This document shows positions 53,588-64,000 of a stretch of 64,000 nucleotides of DNA, piece by piece. The stretch comes from Isoptericola variabilis 225 (GTDB lineage: Bacteria > Actinomycetota > Actinomycetes > Actinomycetales > Cellulomonadaceae). The position numbers were made by a program, and so were the translations under genes. Under the pieces are notes generated by a model, which was given only the letters and a program-made list of their open reading frames with translations, searched no databases and was not told the DNA's origin. Position 1 is the stretch's first letter; each line of letters opens with the position of its first letter. The stretch covers positions 3,100,001-3,164,000 of the forward strand of contig NC_015588.1 in assembly GCF_000215105.1 (NCBI RefSeq), in the 5' to 3' direction.

Positions 53588-54355
53588 TCAGCGGAAGCGA
53601 CGGCCCTCGTCCCGCCGGTACGCCGCGACGGCGAGCGCCGCGAACAGCGCCGTCCACCCCAGCAGCACGGGCCAGGCCGTGCCCGGCGCGCCGACGCCGG
53701 TCAGCGCGTCGACGAGCACGTCCCGCGCAGCGCGCGTCGGCGTCGCGAGCGAGACGGCGTCGAGCCAGGCCGGGAACATGGTCGGTGGCAGGAACAGCCC
53801 GCCGCCGAACGCGAGCGGGAACAGCACCACCTGCACCACGGGCAGGGCGGCCTTGGCCGACAGCGAGTACCCGACCGCCATCCCGAGGAGCACGAACGGC
53901 ACGGACGCGACGAGGATCGTGCCGACGCCGGCGACGAGCTGCACCGCCGTGACGCGCGCGTCGGTGAACAGCCACCCGATGAGGACGAGCGGCACCAGCC
54001 CGAACAGCGAGAAGATCGCCCCGTTGCCGATGCGCGCGACCATCCGCGGCCCCGGTCCGGCGGGCAGCGAGCGCACGAACGGGTCGAACGGCAGCTGCCG
54101 GTCCTCGGCGACGCCGAGCCCGTAGGTGAACAGGCTCGCCGACATCACGGCGAAGAGGCCGAGGCCTGCCACCGCCATGGTCGCCACGACCGGGTTCCGG
54201 GCGACCTGCTCCTGCGGGACCACGAAGAAGAACATCGACAGCGCCGGGAACAGCAGGTTGCCGAGCACCGCGATGGGGATGCGGACGGTCTCGAGGAACT
54301 GGTAGCGCAGGTGCAGCCAGGTCAGGCGCACGGGGCTCACGGTCGCGGCGCTCAT
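53588..54355 (-). CDS. ABC-2 type exporter permease
   Basis: 255-aa protein with six membrane helices of the ABC-2 fold; FPALSMFFFVVPQEQ and FPLAFGGGLFLPPTMFPAWLDAVSLATPTR mark the first extracellular region and the helix 5-6 loop. Works with the ATPase encoded just upstream (ATGA overlap). Probably exports a drug, lipid or peptide; the substrate is unknown. Start ATG 54355. Confidence 0.88.
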   Translation of the reverse strand: MSAATVSPVRLTWLHLRYQFLETVRIPIAVLGNLLFPALSMFFFVVPQEQVARNPVVATMAVAGLGLFAVMSASLFTYGLGVAEDRQLPFDPFVRSLPAGPGPRMVARIGNGAIFSLFGLVPLVLIGWLFTDARVTAVQLVAGVGTILVASVPFVLLGMAVGYSLSAKAALPVVQVVLFPLAFGGGLFLPPTMFPAWLDAVSLATPTRAARDVLVDALTGVGAPGTAWPVLLGWTALFAALAVAAYRRDEGRRFR

Positions 54356-55248
54356 CGGACGGCCACCATCTCGGCGAACGCCTCGTCGAGGCTCGCGCCG
54401 CGGATCTCGAGGTCGCGGAAGTCGATGCCGCCGAGCACGAGGTCGCGCACCAGCGCGTCGGCGTCCGACGTGAGCAGCGTCTGGCGGGCCGGGTCCGCGG
54501 CGTCGTTCGCCGGGCGCTCGGCGCGCACGACGCCGGTCCACGCGGAGAGGTCGTCGGGTGCGGTGAGCACCACGCGGCGCAGGGAGACCCGGCGCAGGAC
54601 GGCGTCGAGCGCGTCGTCGGCGCGCACCACGCCGCGGTCGATGACGACGACGCGCTGCGCGAGGGCCTGCACCTCCTCGAGGTAGTGGCTCGTGAGCAGC
54701 ACCGTGCCGCCGTCGGCGTGGTACGCCCGGACCGCCTCCCACAGCGCGTGGCGCGCTCCGACGTCGAGCCCGGTGGTGGGCTCGTCGAGGAGCAGGACGC
54801 GCGGGCGTCCGACGAGCGCGAGGGCGACGGCGAGGCGCCGCCTCTGCCCGCCCGAGAGCGCACCGGTCTGCCGCCGGGCCTGCTCCGTGAGGCCGAACTG
54901 CTCGAGCAGGTCGCCCGTCGGCACGGGGTCCGGGAAGTGCCCGGCGACGAAGTCGACGACCTCGCGCACGCGCAGCGTCGCGGGCAGCCCCGTCTCCTGG
55001 GGCGTGATGCCGAGGCCGGTGCGGCTGCGCGCGTCGCGGGGGTCCCCGCCGAGCAGGCGCACGGTGCCGGAGTCCGGCCGTCGCAGCCCGCTCACGAGCG
55101 ACAGCAGGGTGGACTTGCCGGCGCCGTTCGGCCCGAGCAGGCCCACGAGCTCGCCCGGGCGGACGGTGAGCGAGACGTCGTCGAGCGCGACGACGGCGCC
55201 GAAGCGACGCGTGACGCAGTCGACGTCGACCGCGAGGTCCGGGGTCAT
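54352..55248 (-). CDS. ABC-2 type exporter ATPase
   Basis: 298-aa ATPase. Walker A GPNGAGKST, Q loop TPQET, signature LSGGQRRRLAVALAL, Walker B VLLLDEPTTGLD and H-loop LTSHYLEEV are intact. The C-terminal 80 residues are the usual regulatory extension of drug-exporter ATPases (DrrA-like). It overlaps the regulator upstream and the permease downstream, so the three form one operon. Start ATG 55248. Confidence 0.93.
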   Translation of the reverse strand: MTPDLAVDVDCVTRRFGAVVALDDVSLTVRPGELVGLLGPNGAGKSTLLSLVSGLRRPDSGTVRLLGGDPRDARSRTGLGITPQETGLPATLRVREVVDFVAGHFPDPVPTGDLLEQFGLTEQARRQTGALSGGQRRRLAVALALVGRPRVLLLDEPTTGLDVGARHALWEAVRAYHADGGTVLLTSHYLEEVQALAQRVVVIDRGVVRADDALDAVLRRVSLRRVVLTAPDDLSAWTGVVRAERPANDAADPARQTLLTSDADALVRDLVLGGIDFRDLEIRGASLDEAFAEMVAVR

Positions 55249-55550
55249 GATGCGGCTCCTCTCAGGAGCGACGTGAGAGCGGCCGTGTACTCCTCGAACG
55301 CCTGCCGGCCGCGGGGGGTCAGGGCGAGGTACGTGGCCGGCGTGCGGCCCACGTGCGTCTTGGTCACGCGGACGTACCCGGCGTCCTCGAGCTTGCGCAG
55401 GTGGGTCGACAGGTTGCCGGCGGTCATGTCCAGCACCTTCTGGAGCTTGGGGAAGGACAGCTCGTCGCCCTCGGCGAGCGCGGCGAGGGTCGCGACGACG
55501 CGCAGCCGTGCCGTCGCGTGGATGACGGGGTCGAGGACGTCCTCAGGCAC
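55245..55550 (-). CDS. Winged-helix regulator of the ABC exporter
   Basis: 101-aa protein with one winged-helix domain (ARLRVVATLAALAEGDELSFPKLQKVLDMTAGNLSTHLRKLEDAGYVRVTKT). It resembles the small ArsR/MarR-like regulators that commonly precede ABC exporters. It overlaps the ATPase start (ATGA) and shares 8 nt with the end of the broken membrane gene upstream. Start GTG 55550. It probably represses its own operon; the effector is unknown. Confidence 0.85.
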   Translation of the reverse strand: MPEDVLDPVIHATARLRVVATLAALAEGDELSFPKLQKVLDMTAGNLSTHLRKLEDAGYVRVTKTHVGRTPATYLALTPRGRQAFEEYTAALTSLLRGAAS

Positions 55551-56237
55551 GGCTCGTCCCTGCCTCCGTCCCCGCGACGCCGCGGCGTCGGCGGAGCACC
55601 CGGCCGTGCTCGACGGCGGTCATGATCAGGAACCCGCCACCGCCCGCGAGCGCCATGATCAGGAACGTGCCGGGCAGACCCGCCACGGTCGCGCCCGCCG
55701 CGACGACGAGGATCTACGCACCGAGCACGAGCAGCCCGCGGTCGTCGAACGCGATCGCGCCGCCCAGGTACAGCAGGCCGACGACGATGCACGCGATGCC
55801 GTTCGCCGCGAGGGCCATGGTCTCGGGCGACGCGCCGGCCCCCGCGAGCCCGGCGACGACGGCGCCCTGCGCCGCGAAGCCGAGGAACCACGACCAGCCG
55901 TAGATCGCGCCGGCGCGGGCGCTGACGCCTCGGGTGCCGGCGGTGCGGCGGATGCTGTGGACGGCGGTGACGACGACCGCAGCGAGCAGCAGCACGCCGA
56001 AGACCGCGAACGCCGGGCCCTCCGGCTGCGTCCCCGTGGCGCGGGCACTGGTCCACAGCGTGAGGTAGCCGCCGAGCCACGCGACGCCCCACACCCCGTA
56101 CAGCAGGCGGCAGTCGGGCTCGTTGGCGGCGCGGGCGCGCTCCTGCGCCTCGCGGATGACGCGCAGCGAGGCGGCCGCGTCGAGCGGCCGCTCGTCGGCG
56201 GGGCGCCCGCTGCGGTGCGGCGCAAGTCCCTTCTGGT
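55543..56237 (-). pseudogene. Broken membrane-protein gene of the exporter operon
   Basis: The minus-strand frame reads SLRVIREAQERARAANEPDCRLLYGVWGVAWLGGYLTLW, five membrane helices, then an in-frame TAG at 55716-55714 (GCG TAG ATC, where TGG for Trp would restore the reading). Beyond it the same frame continues ILVVAAGATVAGLPG, another helix and an Arg-rich tail to TGA 55545-55543, overlapping the regulator start. At the 5' side no ATG, GTG or TTG is found before an upstream in-frame stop; a 64-bp palindrome (56238-56301) lies there. The gene therefore seems to have lost its start and gained a nonsense codon. A shortened product from GTG 56094 to the TAG (126 aa) is possible. Sequencing error for the TAG cannot be excluded. 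Confidence 0.7.
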
Positions 56238-56301
56238 CGCTCGGCAGCTTCGGACTCGATCGGCACCTCGAGGGACCGACCGAGTCTCAAGCTGCCGAGC
56301 G
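56238..56301. repeat. 64-bp imperfect palindrome
   Basis: The arms CGCTCGGCAGCTT and AAGCTGCCGAGCG are perfect at the ends, followed inwards by GGACTCG/CGAGTC-like pairs. It lies at the 5' border of the broken membrane gene and 31 nt before the -10 hexamer of the CPBP gene. Confidence 0.75.
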
Positions 56302-56331
56302 AAGCCCCAGCCGGCGTCCAGGCGGCGGTCC

Positions 56332-56337
56332 TACGCT
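56332..56337 (+). promoter_or_regulatory. -10 hexamer TACGCT (leaderless start)
   Basis: TACGCT ends 6 nt before GTG 56344. Confidence 0.5.
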
Positions 56338-56343
56338 GGCCGC

Positions 56344-57156
56344 GTGCCCGACGTCGACGCCTCGCCCACCGCCACACCCCCGCTCACGCGCGCGCAGCGC
56401 CGCCGCATCGGCGCGGAGGTCTGGATCGTCCTCGGCCTGAGCCTGGGCCAGTCGGCGGTGTACTCGCTCGTGAACATCGCGGCGCGGCTGACCGCCGGCA
56501 CGCCGCTGGCGGAGCAGACCGCGACCCTCAACGCGAGCCGCTCCGAGCGCCCGCTGCTCGACCTCACGTACCAGCTGCTCGGCATCGGCTTCGCTCTCGT
56601 GCCCGTCGCGCTCGCGCTCTTCCTGCTCAGCGGCCGGGGTCGCGGCGCGCTCGCCGCGCTCGGCGTCGACCGCGCCCGCCCCGGCCGCGACGTCGCGTGG
56701 GGCGTGGCGCTCGCCGCGGCGATCGGCATCCCCGGGCTGGCGTTCTACGCGCTCGGGCGGGTGCTCGGCATCACGGTGTCGGTCCAGGCCAGCGCGCTGA
56801 ACGAGCACTGGTGGACCGTGCCCGTGCTGATCCTCGCCGCGCTGAAGAACGGCGTGCTCGAGGAGGTGATCGCCGTCGGGTACCTGTACGAGCGCACGCG
56901 CGAGCTCGGCTGGGACCGCCTGCGGTTCGTCGTCGCGAGCTCGCTCCTGCGCGGGACGTACCACCTCTACCAGGGCATCGGACCGTTCCTCGGCAACGTC
57001 GTCATGGGCCTGCTCTTCTCGTGGTTCTACACGTCCCGCTGGGGACGACGGCGGGTCGTGCCGCTCGTCGTCGCGCACACGCTGCTCGACGTCGTCGCGT
57101 TCGTCGGGTACGCGCTCGTGCCCGCCGAGTGGCGCGCGTCGCTCGGCATCACCTGA
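56344..57156 (+). CDS. CPBP-family intramembrane metalloprotease-like protein (CAAX protease type)
   Basis: 270-aa membrane protein with about seven helices. The CPBP motifs are EEVIAVGYLYERTR (the two Glu), SSLLRGTYHLYQG (His) and VAHTLLDVV (His). The usual EExxxRG has Val in place of Arg, a variant I recall from actinobacterial members. Such proteins are implied in peptide maturation or bacteriocin immunity. Start GTG 56344 is set by the hexamer. It converges with the peptide importer operon across the 20-bp repeat array. Confidence 0.85.
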   Translation: MPDVDASPTATPPLTRAQRRRIGAEVWIVLGLSLGQSAVYSLVNIAARLTAGTPLAEQTATLNASRSERPLLDLTYQLLGIGFALVPVALALFLLSGRGRGALAALGVDRARPGRDVAWGVALAAAIGIPGLAFYALGRVLGITVSVQASALNEHWWTVPVLILAALKNGVLEEVIAVGYLYERTRELGWDRLRFVVASSLLRGTYHLYQGIGPFLGNVVMGLLFSWFYTSRWGRRRVVPLVVAHTLLDVVAFVGYALVPAEWRASLGIT

Positions 57157-57161
57157 CGCCG

Positions 57162-57244
57162 GCGCTACCTCGGCGGGAGACGCGCTACGTCGGCGAGGAA
57201 CGCGCTACGTCGGCGGGAGACGCGCTACGTCGGCGAGGAACGCG

Positions 57245-57252
<8 letters not shown>
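57162..57252. repeat. 20-bp tandem repeat array between convergent genes
   Basis: Four full 20-bp units alternating GCGCTACGTCGGCGGGAGAC-like and GCGCTACGTCGGCGAGGAAC, plus a partial unit. Same unit as at 17229-17350. CTA at 57245-57247 in the last partial unit is the TAG stop of the importer ATPase gene on the minus strand, mirroring the HAD gene at the other array. Confidence 0.9.
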
Positions 57253-58932
<1,680 letters not shown>

Positions 58933-58936
<4 letters not shown>

Positions 58937-59994
58937 AGGTCCTCCTTCTCGGCCGCGGCCGCCCGGCCCGGCAGGGTCGCCTCGACCGACGTCGCGGCGA
59001 CGGCTCCCGACACCTCGGCGGACCGGGTCCGCGAGCGCAGGCGGGGGTCGGCGAGGTCGTTGAGCGACTCGCCCATGAGCGTCATGCCCAGGGCCGCGAC
59101 GACGATCGCCATGCCCGGGAACAGGGCCGTCCACCAGATCCCCGACGTCACGTCCGCGACCGCGCGCTGCAGGTCGTAGCCCCACTCGGCGGCCTGGGTC
59201 GGCTCGATCCCGAAGCCCAGGAACCCGAGCCCGGCGAGCGTGAGGATCGCCTCCGAGGCGTTGAGCGTGACGATGAGGGGCAGGGTGCGCACCGAGTTGC
59301 GCAGCACGTGGCGCGTCATGATGCGCCGGTGCGGCGTGCCGAGCACGCGCGCGGCGTCGACGAACGCCTCCGCCTTGACCCGCACGACCTCAGCGCGCAC
59401 CACGCGGAAGTACTGCGGCACGAACACGACGGTGATCGACAGCGCCGCGGCGAGCACGCCGCCCCACAGGCTCGACTGCCCGCCCGAGATGACGATGGCG
59501 AGCAGGATCGCGAGCAGCAGCGACGGGAACGCGTACACGGCGTCGGCGACGAGCACGAGCACGCGGTCGGCCCAGCCGCCGAAGTACCCGGACACGAGCC
59601 CGAGCAGCACCCCGACGACGATCGACGCCGCGACCGCGACGACGACGACGAGCACCGCCGTCTGCGCACCCCACACGACGCGCGAGAGCACGTCGTAGCC
59701 GCCGACCGTCGTGCCGAACCAGTGCTCGGCCGACGGCGGCTGCTGCGTCCCGAAGCCGCCCGCGGCGTCCCGGCGCTGCGACGGGCCGTACGGCGCGACG
59801 AGCGGCGCGAACGCCGCGACGAGCACGAAGAACGTCGTCAGGCCCAGGCCGGTGAGCAGCATGCCACGCTGCAGCCCGACGCTGTGCCGGACCTGCCGCA
59901 CGACGGGCAGCCGCTTGAACCACGCGCCCCGGCCGCCGAGGTGCTCGGGCGCGGCGCCGGCGGTGCCGACGCTCGTGATCTCCGGCGCGGCCAT
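58933..59994 (-). CDS. Peptide ABC transporter permease (DppC type)
   Basis: 353-aa permease. An N-terminal helix (residues about 45-68) is followed by a periplasmic segment with QQPPSAEHWFGTTVGGYDVLSRVVWGAQTA, a DppC hallmark, and five further helices. The EAA loop is FVDAARVLGTPHRRIMTRHVLRN. Start ATG 59994; overlaps both neighbours. The C-terminal 40 residues are Ser/Ala-rich. Confidence 0.93.
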
Positions 59995-61037
59995 CAGTAC
60001 CTCACCCTCGGGTCGATGAGCGCGGCGACGATGTCGACGACGAAGTTCGTCACCGCGACGATCACGGCCATGAGCACGACGATCCCCTGCACGGCGACGA
60101 AGTCGCGCACCGTGAGGTACTGCGCGAGCTGGAAGCCGAGGCCGCGCCACTCGAACGTCGTCTCGGTGAGCACCGCGCCGACGAGCAGCATGGCGACCTG
60201 CATGCCCGCGACCGTGATGACCGGGATGAGCGCCGGGCGCGCCGCGTGCGCGCCGACGAGCCGCCACTCGGAGACGCCGCGCGAGCGCGCGGCGTCGACG
60301 TACTCGGTGCCGAGCGTGCCGATCATGTTGGTGCGCACGAGCCGCAGGAACACGCCCGCGGTGAGCAGGCCGAGCGCGGTCGCGGGCAGCACGGCGTGCG
60401 TGAGCACGTCCTGCACGACCCACCACTGCCCGGTCAGGGCGGCGTCGATGAGGTAGATGCCCGTCGTCCCGCCCGAGAACCGCATCTCGATCTGCGCGTC
60501 GGTCGACGCGCGGCCCGCGACGGGGAACCACCCGAGCCCGACCGCGAACACCAGCTTCAGGAGCAGGCCCGCGAAGAACACCGGGGTCGCGTAGGCGAGG
60601 ATCGCCAGGACCCGCAGCACGGCGTCGGGCGCCCGGTCGCGGAAGTACGCGCTCACCGCGCCGAGCGGCATGCCGAGCACGACGGCGATCAGCACCGCGT
60701 ACAGCGTGAGCTCGAGCGTCGCGCCGCCGTGCTGCGCGAGCACCTCGGTCACGGGCCGGTTGTCGCTGATCGTGGTGCCGAAGTCGCCGCTGAAGACGTC
60801 GGTGAGGTAGTCCCAGTACTGCACGAGGATCGGCCGGTCGTAGCCGGCCGCGGCGATGCGCTCCGCCAGCTGGGCGGGCGTGAGCCGCCCGCCCAGCGAG
60901 GCGGTGATCGGGTCGCCGGTCGCGCGCATGAGGACGAACACCGTGGTCACGAGGATGAACACGGTCGGGATGATCAGCAGGAAGCGCACCAGGACGTAGC
61001 GTCCCAGTGCGCTTCCCGCGGAGGTCGTCGCTGCCAC
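59994..61037 (-). CDS. Peptide ABC transporter permease (DppB type)
   Basis: 347-aa permease starting with LGRYVLVRFLLIIPTVFILVTTVFVLMRATGDP, the DppB N-terminal pattern. The EAA-like loop is EYVDAARSRGVSEWRLVGAHAARPAL. Ends FVVDIVAALIDPRVRY, the family C terminus. Start GTG 61037 is 20 nt after the binding-protein gene. Confidence 0.92.
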   Translation of the reverse strand: MAATTSAGSALGRYVLVRFLLIIPTVFILVTTVFVLMRATGDPITASLGGRLTPAQLAERIAAAGYDRPILVQYWDYLTDVFSGDFGTTISDNRPVTEVLAQHGGATLELTLYAVLIAVVLGMPLGAVSAYFRDRAPDAVLRVLAILAYATPVFFAGLLLKLVFAVGLGWFPVAGRASTDAQIEMRFSGGTTGIYLIDAALTGQWWVVQDVLTHAVLPATALGLLTAGVFLRLVRTNMIGTLGTEYVDAARSRGVSEWRLVGAHAARPALIPVITVAGMQVAMLLVGAVLTETTFEWRGLGFQLAQYLTVRDFVAVQGIVVLMAVIVAVTNFVVDIVAALIDPRVRY

Positions 61038-61057
61038 GGGTCGTCGAGCGCTCCCCG

Positions 61058-62710
61058 TCAGCCCTTGCTGAGCGCGCCGTAGCGGAACTTGAAGGAGCCG
61101 TCGAGCGTGTTCTCGGCGCCCTCCACGTCCGTGCCGACGACGGCGACCTGCGCACCCTGCATGTACGGGATGGTCGAGAGGTCGTCCGCGAGCACGTCCT
61201 GGATCTCCTCGATGAGCGCGGTGCGCTCGTCGGGGTCCGTCGTGACGGCCTGGCGGAGCAGCATCTCGTCCACCTGCGGGTTCGAGTAGTGGTTGACGAG
61301 GAAGTTCTCCGTGAGGAAGAACGGCGTCAGGTAGTTGTCGGCGTCGGAGTAGTCCGGGAACCAGCCGAGCTGGTAGATCGGGTACACGTCGGCCGTGCGG
61401 TCCGCCGAGTACTGGACCCACTCGGTGCTCTGCAGGTTGACCGTGAACAGGCCGCCCTCCTCGAGCGCCTCCTTGATCACCGCGTACTCGTCGCCCGACG
61501 ACGGGCCGTAGCGCTCGGCCACGTACTGGATGTTGAGCTCGACCGGCGTCTCGACGCCCGCGGCCTCGAGCACCTCGGTCGCCTTGCCCGGGTCCGGCGC
61601 GCCGTTGCCGTCGCCGTACTTCTCCTTGAGCGACTCGGTCGCGCCGGTCAGGCCCTCGGGGACGTACGAGTACAGCGGCGTGAACGTGCCCTTGTAGACG
61701 TCCTCGGAGATCGCCTCGCGGTCGACGAGGTGCGCGACCGCCTGCCGCACGGCGAGCGCCTTGGCCTCGTCGGCCTCCGGGGTCTCGGCCCCGAACGGCA
61801 TGGTGTTGAAGTTGAAGACGAGGTAGCGGATCTCGCCGCCCGGCCCGTCGACGACCTTGACCGTGTCCTTGGTGCGCAGGTCCTCGACGTCGGTCGCCGA
61901 CAGCGTCCGGAACGCGACGTCGATGTTGCCCTGCTCGACGTCGAGCTTGAGGTTCGACGAGTCCGTGTAGTACTTGACGTTGACGGTCTCCGTCGCCGGG
62001 GCGCCCAGGATGCCCTGGTACTCCGGGTTGGCCTTGTACTGGACGAGGTCGTTAACCGCGTACTGCGTGATCGCGTACTGGCCGGCGAACGCGTTGCCGT
62101 CCACGATCTCCTGGTCCGGCGTGACGGCGTCGGCCGAGAAGACCTCCTCGTCGACGATCGGGCCGACCGGCGAGGAGAGGATCTGCGGGAAGATCTGGTC
62201 GTTCTCGCTCTTGAGGTGGAACACGACGGTGAGGTCGTCCACGACCTCGACGCTGTCGAGGTTGTACAGCAGCGAGGAGGGGCCGTTCTCGTCGGCGATC
62301 GCGACCTGGCGGTCGAACGTGAACTTCACGTCCGAGGCAGTGAGCTCGTTGCCGTTGGCGAAGGTCAGACCCTCCTTGAGGGTCACCGTGTACTCGGTCG
62401 GCGCGGTGAACTCGGCCGACTCCGCGATGTCCGGCTCGACCTCCGACGTGCCGTACGGCGAGTTCATGAGGAACGGGTAGACCTGGTTCATCACGGCGAA
62501 CGACCCGTTGTCGTACGAGCCGGCCGGGTCCAGGGACGTGATCTGCTCGGTCGTGCCGACGGTCAGCGTGCCCGAGGCGCCGCCGCCTCCGCCGCCGCCC
62601 TCGCCCGTGCCCCCGTTGCCCGAGCCGCCACCGCACGCGGCCAGCGCCAGCGCGACCACGGCTGCCCCGGCGGCGGCCACCGGCCGTCGAGCGGATCGGA
62701 TTGTCCTCAT
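61058..62710 (-). CDS. Peptide ABC transporter substrate-binding lipoprotein (DppA/OppA type)
   Basis: 550-aa family 5 solute-binding lipoprotein. Signal peptide with lipobox LAAC, then a Gly-rich linker. The family core starts LTVGTTEQITSLDPAGSYDNGSFAVMNQVYPFLM and includes EYTVTLKEGLTFANGNELTASDVKFTFDR. It captures peptides outside the membrane. Start ATG 62710 has GAGGAGGAGAGTGC. It is the first gene of the importer operon. The upstream gap (62711-62931) contains divergent promoters and one CGGGTGAA word (62863). Confidence 0.94.
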   Translation of the reverse strand: MRTIRSARRPVAAAGAAVVALALAACGGGSGNGGTGEGGGGGGGASGTLTVGTTEQITSLDPAGSYDNGSFAVMNQVYPFLMNSPYGTSEVEPDIAESAEFTAPTEYTVTLKEGLTFANGNELTASDVKFTFDRQVAIADENGPSSLLYNLDSVEVVDDLTVVFHLKSENDQIFPQILSSPVGPIVDEEVFSADAVTPDQEIVDGNAFAGQYAITQYAVNDLVQYKANPEYQGILGAPATETVNVKYYTDSSNLKLDVEQGNIDVAFRTLSATDVEDLRTKDTVKVVDGPGGEIRYLVFNFNTMPFGAETPEADEAKALAVRQAVAHLVDREAISEDVYKGTFTPLYSYVPEGLTGATESLKEKYGDGNGAPDPGKATEVLEAAGVETPVELNIQYVAERYGPSSGDEYAVIKEALEEGGLFTVNLQSTEWVQYSADRTADVYPIYQLGWFPDYSDADNYLTPFFLTENFLVNHYSNPQVDEMLLRQAVTTDPDERTALIEEIQDVLADDLSTIPYMQGAQVAVVGTDVEGAENTLDGSFKFRYGALSKG

Positions 62711-62918
62711 TGCACTCTCCTCCTCGATGCGGTCCGCGGGATCGCCGTGGACCTGTCCACAATGCGGGCGTTTCTAGCACACCCCGGTGTCGCCCAGGTC
62801 ACGCTCGTGGGTCCCGGCGTCCTACTGTGACCGCATCGTGATACCCGCCACAGGGGCCCGGACGGGTGAACGACGCCCGCCACGAGCGAAACGTCGGGCC
62901 TGACCAGCCGGTGCGACC

Positions 62919-62924
62919 TAGACT
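62919..62924 (+). promoter_or_regulatory. -10 hexamer TAGACT (leaderless start)
   Basis: TAGACT ends 7 nt before ATG 62932. Confidence 0.5.
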
Positions 62925-62931
62925 CGCGGAC

Positions 62932-64000
62932 ATGTCCGGAGCGAGCGCCGCTGGCCCAGTGCGCGACCCCGCGCACGACCCGGCGCCCCCCACGGGCCCG
63001 CTGCAGGCCCTGCTGGCCGGCGACGCCGCGGCGCAGGAGGAGTCGGCCGCGCTGGTCCGCGTCGTGGACACGCCGGAGTCCCGCGTGCGCCACCCGTCCG
63101 ACCTGCTCGGGATGGTCGTCAGCGCGGTGGGCGTGACGCTCGTGCTGGTGCTCTCGGTCGTCGCGCACGCGACGACGGAGGGCGTCACGCAGGACGTCCA
63201 GGGCTTCAACACGCTGCTCGGGCGGATCCTGTTCGTGCCCGTCCAGCTGCTCGAGGGCCTGGTCGTGCTCTTCGTGCCCGCGGCCGTGCTCATCGAGCTC
63301 GGGGTGCGGCGGCTGGGGCGCCAGGTCGTCGAGTCGATCTGCGCCGCGGCGCTCGGGCTGCTGCTCGGCATCGTCGCGGGCGTGCTGGTGGTGCGGCTCG
63401 GCAGCGACGAGCTCGTGCGCGGCCTGTCGGTGTGGCGCGACGGCGGGTGGCGGCTCACGATCCCGGGCTACGTCGCCGCGATCGCCGGCCTGCTCACGAC
63501 GGCCGGGCCGCGCACCCGACGGCGCACCGTGCGCTGGTCGTGGAACGTGCTGTACCTGGCGCTGTTCATCGTGCTCATCACGGGCCAGGTCGCGCTGCCC
63601 GGCATCCTGGTGGCGCTGCTGCTCGGCCGGCTCGCGGGCCAGGCCGTCCAGTACGTCTCGGGCGTGCGCAGCGAGCGCGCCTACGGCGCCGACCTCGTCG
63701 CGGCCGTCCGCCGGGCGGGCTTCCGCCCGACGGCGCTCGTGCGGGTGCGCGACGTGTCGGCCGCCGCGCAGCCCGAGCCGCTCGACGACGCCGTCACCTC
63801 CTACGACGCCGACGGCGAGGTGGCCGGCCGCACGACGCTCGGCAGCCTGCGCGCCCCCACGGCGCCGCCCCTGGGTCCCGCGCCGGACGCCGCGCCCGCG
63901 GACCCCGCGGCCGTCGCGCTCACGCGCGCGGGCGACAACCGCGTCTACGCGATGTTCGACGACGACGGGGTGCGCCGCGACGTCGTCGTGCTCGACGGCG
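62932..64000 (+). CDS. Multi-TM membrane protein, N-terminal part (flippase-like/LPG-synthase TM family?)
   Basis: First 356 codons of a protein cut by the window end. Residues about 1-50 are disordered, followed by membrane helices near 58-82, 95-122, 130-155, 175-192 and 203-235, then a soluble region with VYAMFDDDGVRRDVVVLDG. The layout fits the large actinobacterial proteins that combine membrane helices, a soluble kinase-like domain and a C-terminal lysylphosphatidylglycerol-synthase-type TM domain, but the decisive C-terminal part is missing. Start ATG 62932 by the leaderless hexamer. Confidence 0.6.
   Translation, partial: MSGASAAGPVRDPAHDPAPPTGPLQALLAGDAAAQEESAALVRVVDTPESRVRHPSDLLGMVVSAVGVTLVLVLSVVAHATTEGVTQDVQGFNTLLGRILFVPVQLLEGLVVLFVPAAVLIELGVRRLGRQVVESICAAALGLLLGIVAGVLVVRLGSDELVRGLSVWRDGGWRLTIPGYVAAIAGLLTTAGPRTRRRTVRWSWNVLYLALFIVLITGQVALPGILVALLLGRLAGQAVQYVSGVRSERAYGADLVAAVRRAGFRPTALVRVRDVSAAAQPEPLDDAVTSYDADGEVAGRTTLGSLRAPTAPPLGPAPDAAPADPAAVALTRAGDNRVYAMFDDDGVRRDVVVLDG

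Noticed and set aside
56878..56920. Missing Arg in the EExxxR motif of the CPBP protein considered an inactivating change
   Set aside because: Val at this position occurs, to my recollection, in many actinobacterial members, and the two Glu and both His motifs are intact.

Overview
The window comes from a very GC-rich actinobacterium. Class E-type LAxTG sorting signals, a conservon (cvn) operon, a bacterial proteasome activator and the typical actinobacterial rrn leader suggest Micrococcales, probably Cellulomonadaceae or Promicromonosporaceae. This placement is inference from gene content; no database was searched. Genes are tightly packed, with 4-nt ATGA/GTGA overlaps and many GTG starts. 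At least eleven genes have a TANNNT hexamer only 6-9 nt before the start codon, which points to leaderless transcripts.

Layout. 1-1153: 5' end of a 16S rRNA gene (minus strand) with leader and two candidate promoters. 1378-3700: a PutP-type Na+/solute symporter and three tRNA genes (Arg-ACG, Ser-GCT, Ser-TGA), each with its own terminator. 3752-9433: a four-gene conservon (cvnA-D). 9574-12715: quinone oxidoreductase, the proteasome activator Bpa, an EamA exporter and a DUF805 protein. 12795-16224: a carbohydrate ABC importer with no ATPase gene. 16447-27225: map, a HAD phosphatase, serS, a diacylglycerol-kinase-like protein, a very large internally duplicated membrane protein, a glycosyltransferase and a DUF5926 protein. 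27311-35960: two long repeat-built, sortase-anchored surface proteins flanking the wreck of a third.

36113-45637: a Ppx/GppA phosphatase and the haem cluster, with hemA on the minus strand and hemE-hemY-hemC-hemD-hemB-hemL as a tightly coupled operon on the plus strand. 45748-49214: a five-gene island that looks like a type VII (ESX/LXG-type) secretion cargo operon: a small helical WXG100-like protein, a 471-aa coiled-coil and hydrophobic protein, a membrane protein and two unknown proteins. 49242-53483: a secreted M14 carboxypeptidase divergent from csoR-copZ-copA, with a CsoR operator inside the csoR promoter spacer. 53588-56237: an ABC-2 exporter with a winged-helix regulator and a broken membrane-protein gene. 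56344-62710: a CPBP-family protein and a dpp/opp-type peptide importer with a fused double ATPase. 62932-64000: the start of a multi-TM protein cut off by the window end.

The most unusual signal is a set of four 42-bp palindromes, all bounded by TGTCAG and CTGACA. They fall into two sequence families. One copy of each family lies in hemD and one copy of each lies in copA. All four are read in the same frame, so they add short related peptides to two unrelated enzymes. They look like miniature mobile palindromes that tolerate translation, comparable in behaviour to Rickettsia palindromic elements. A second repeat class with an exact 20-bp period fills three intergenic spaces between convergent genes, and at two of them it supplies the stop codon of the minus-strand gene.
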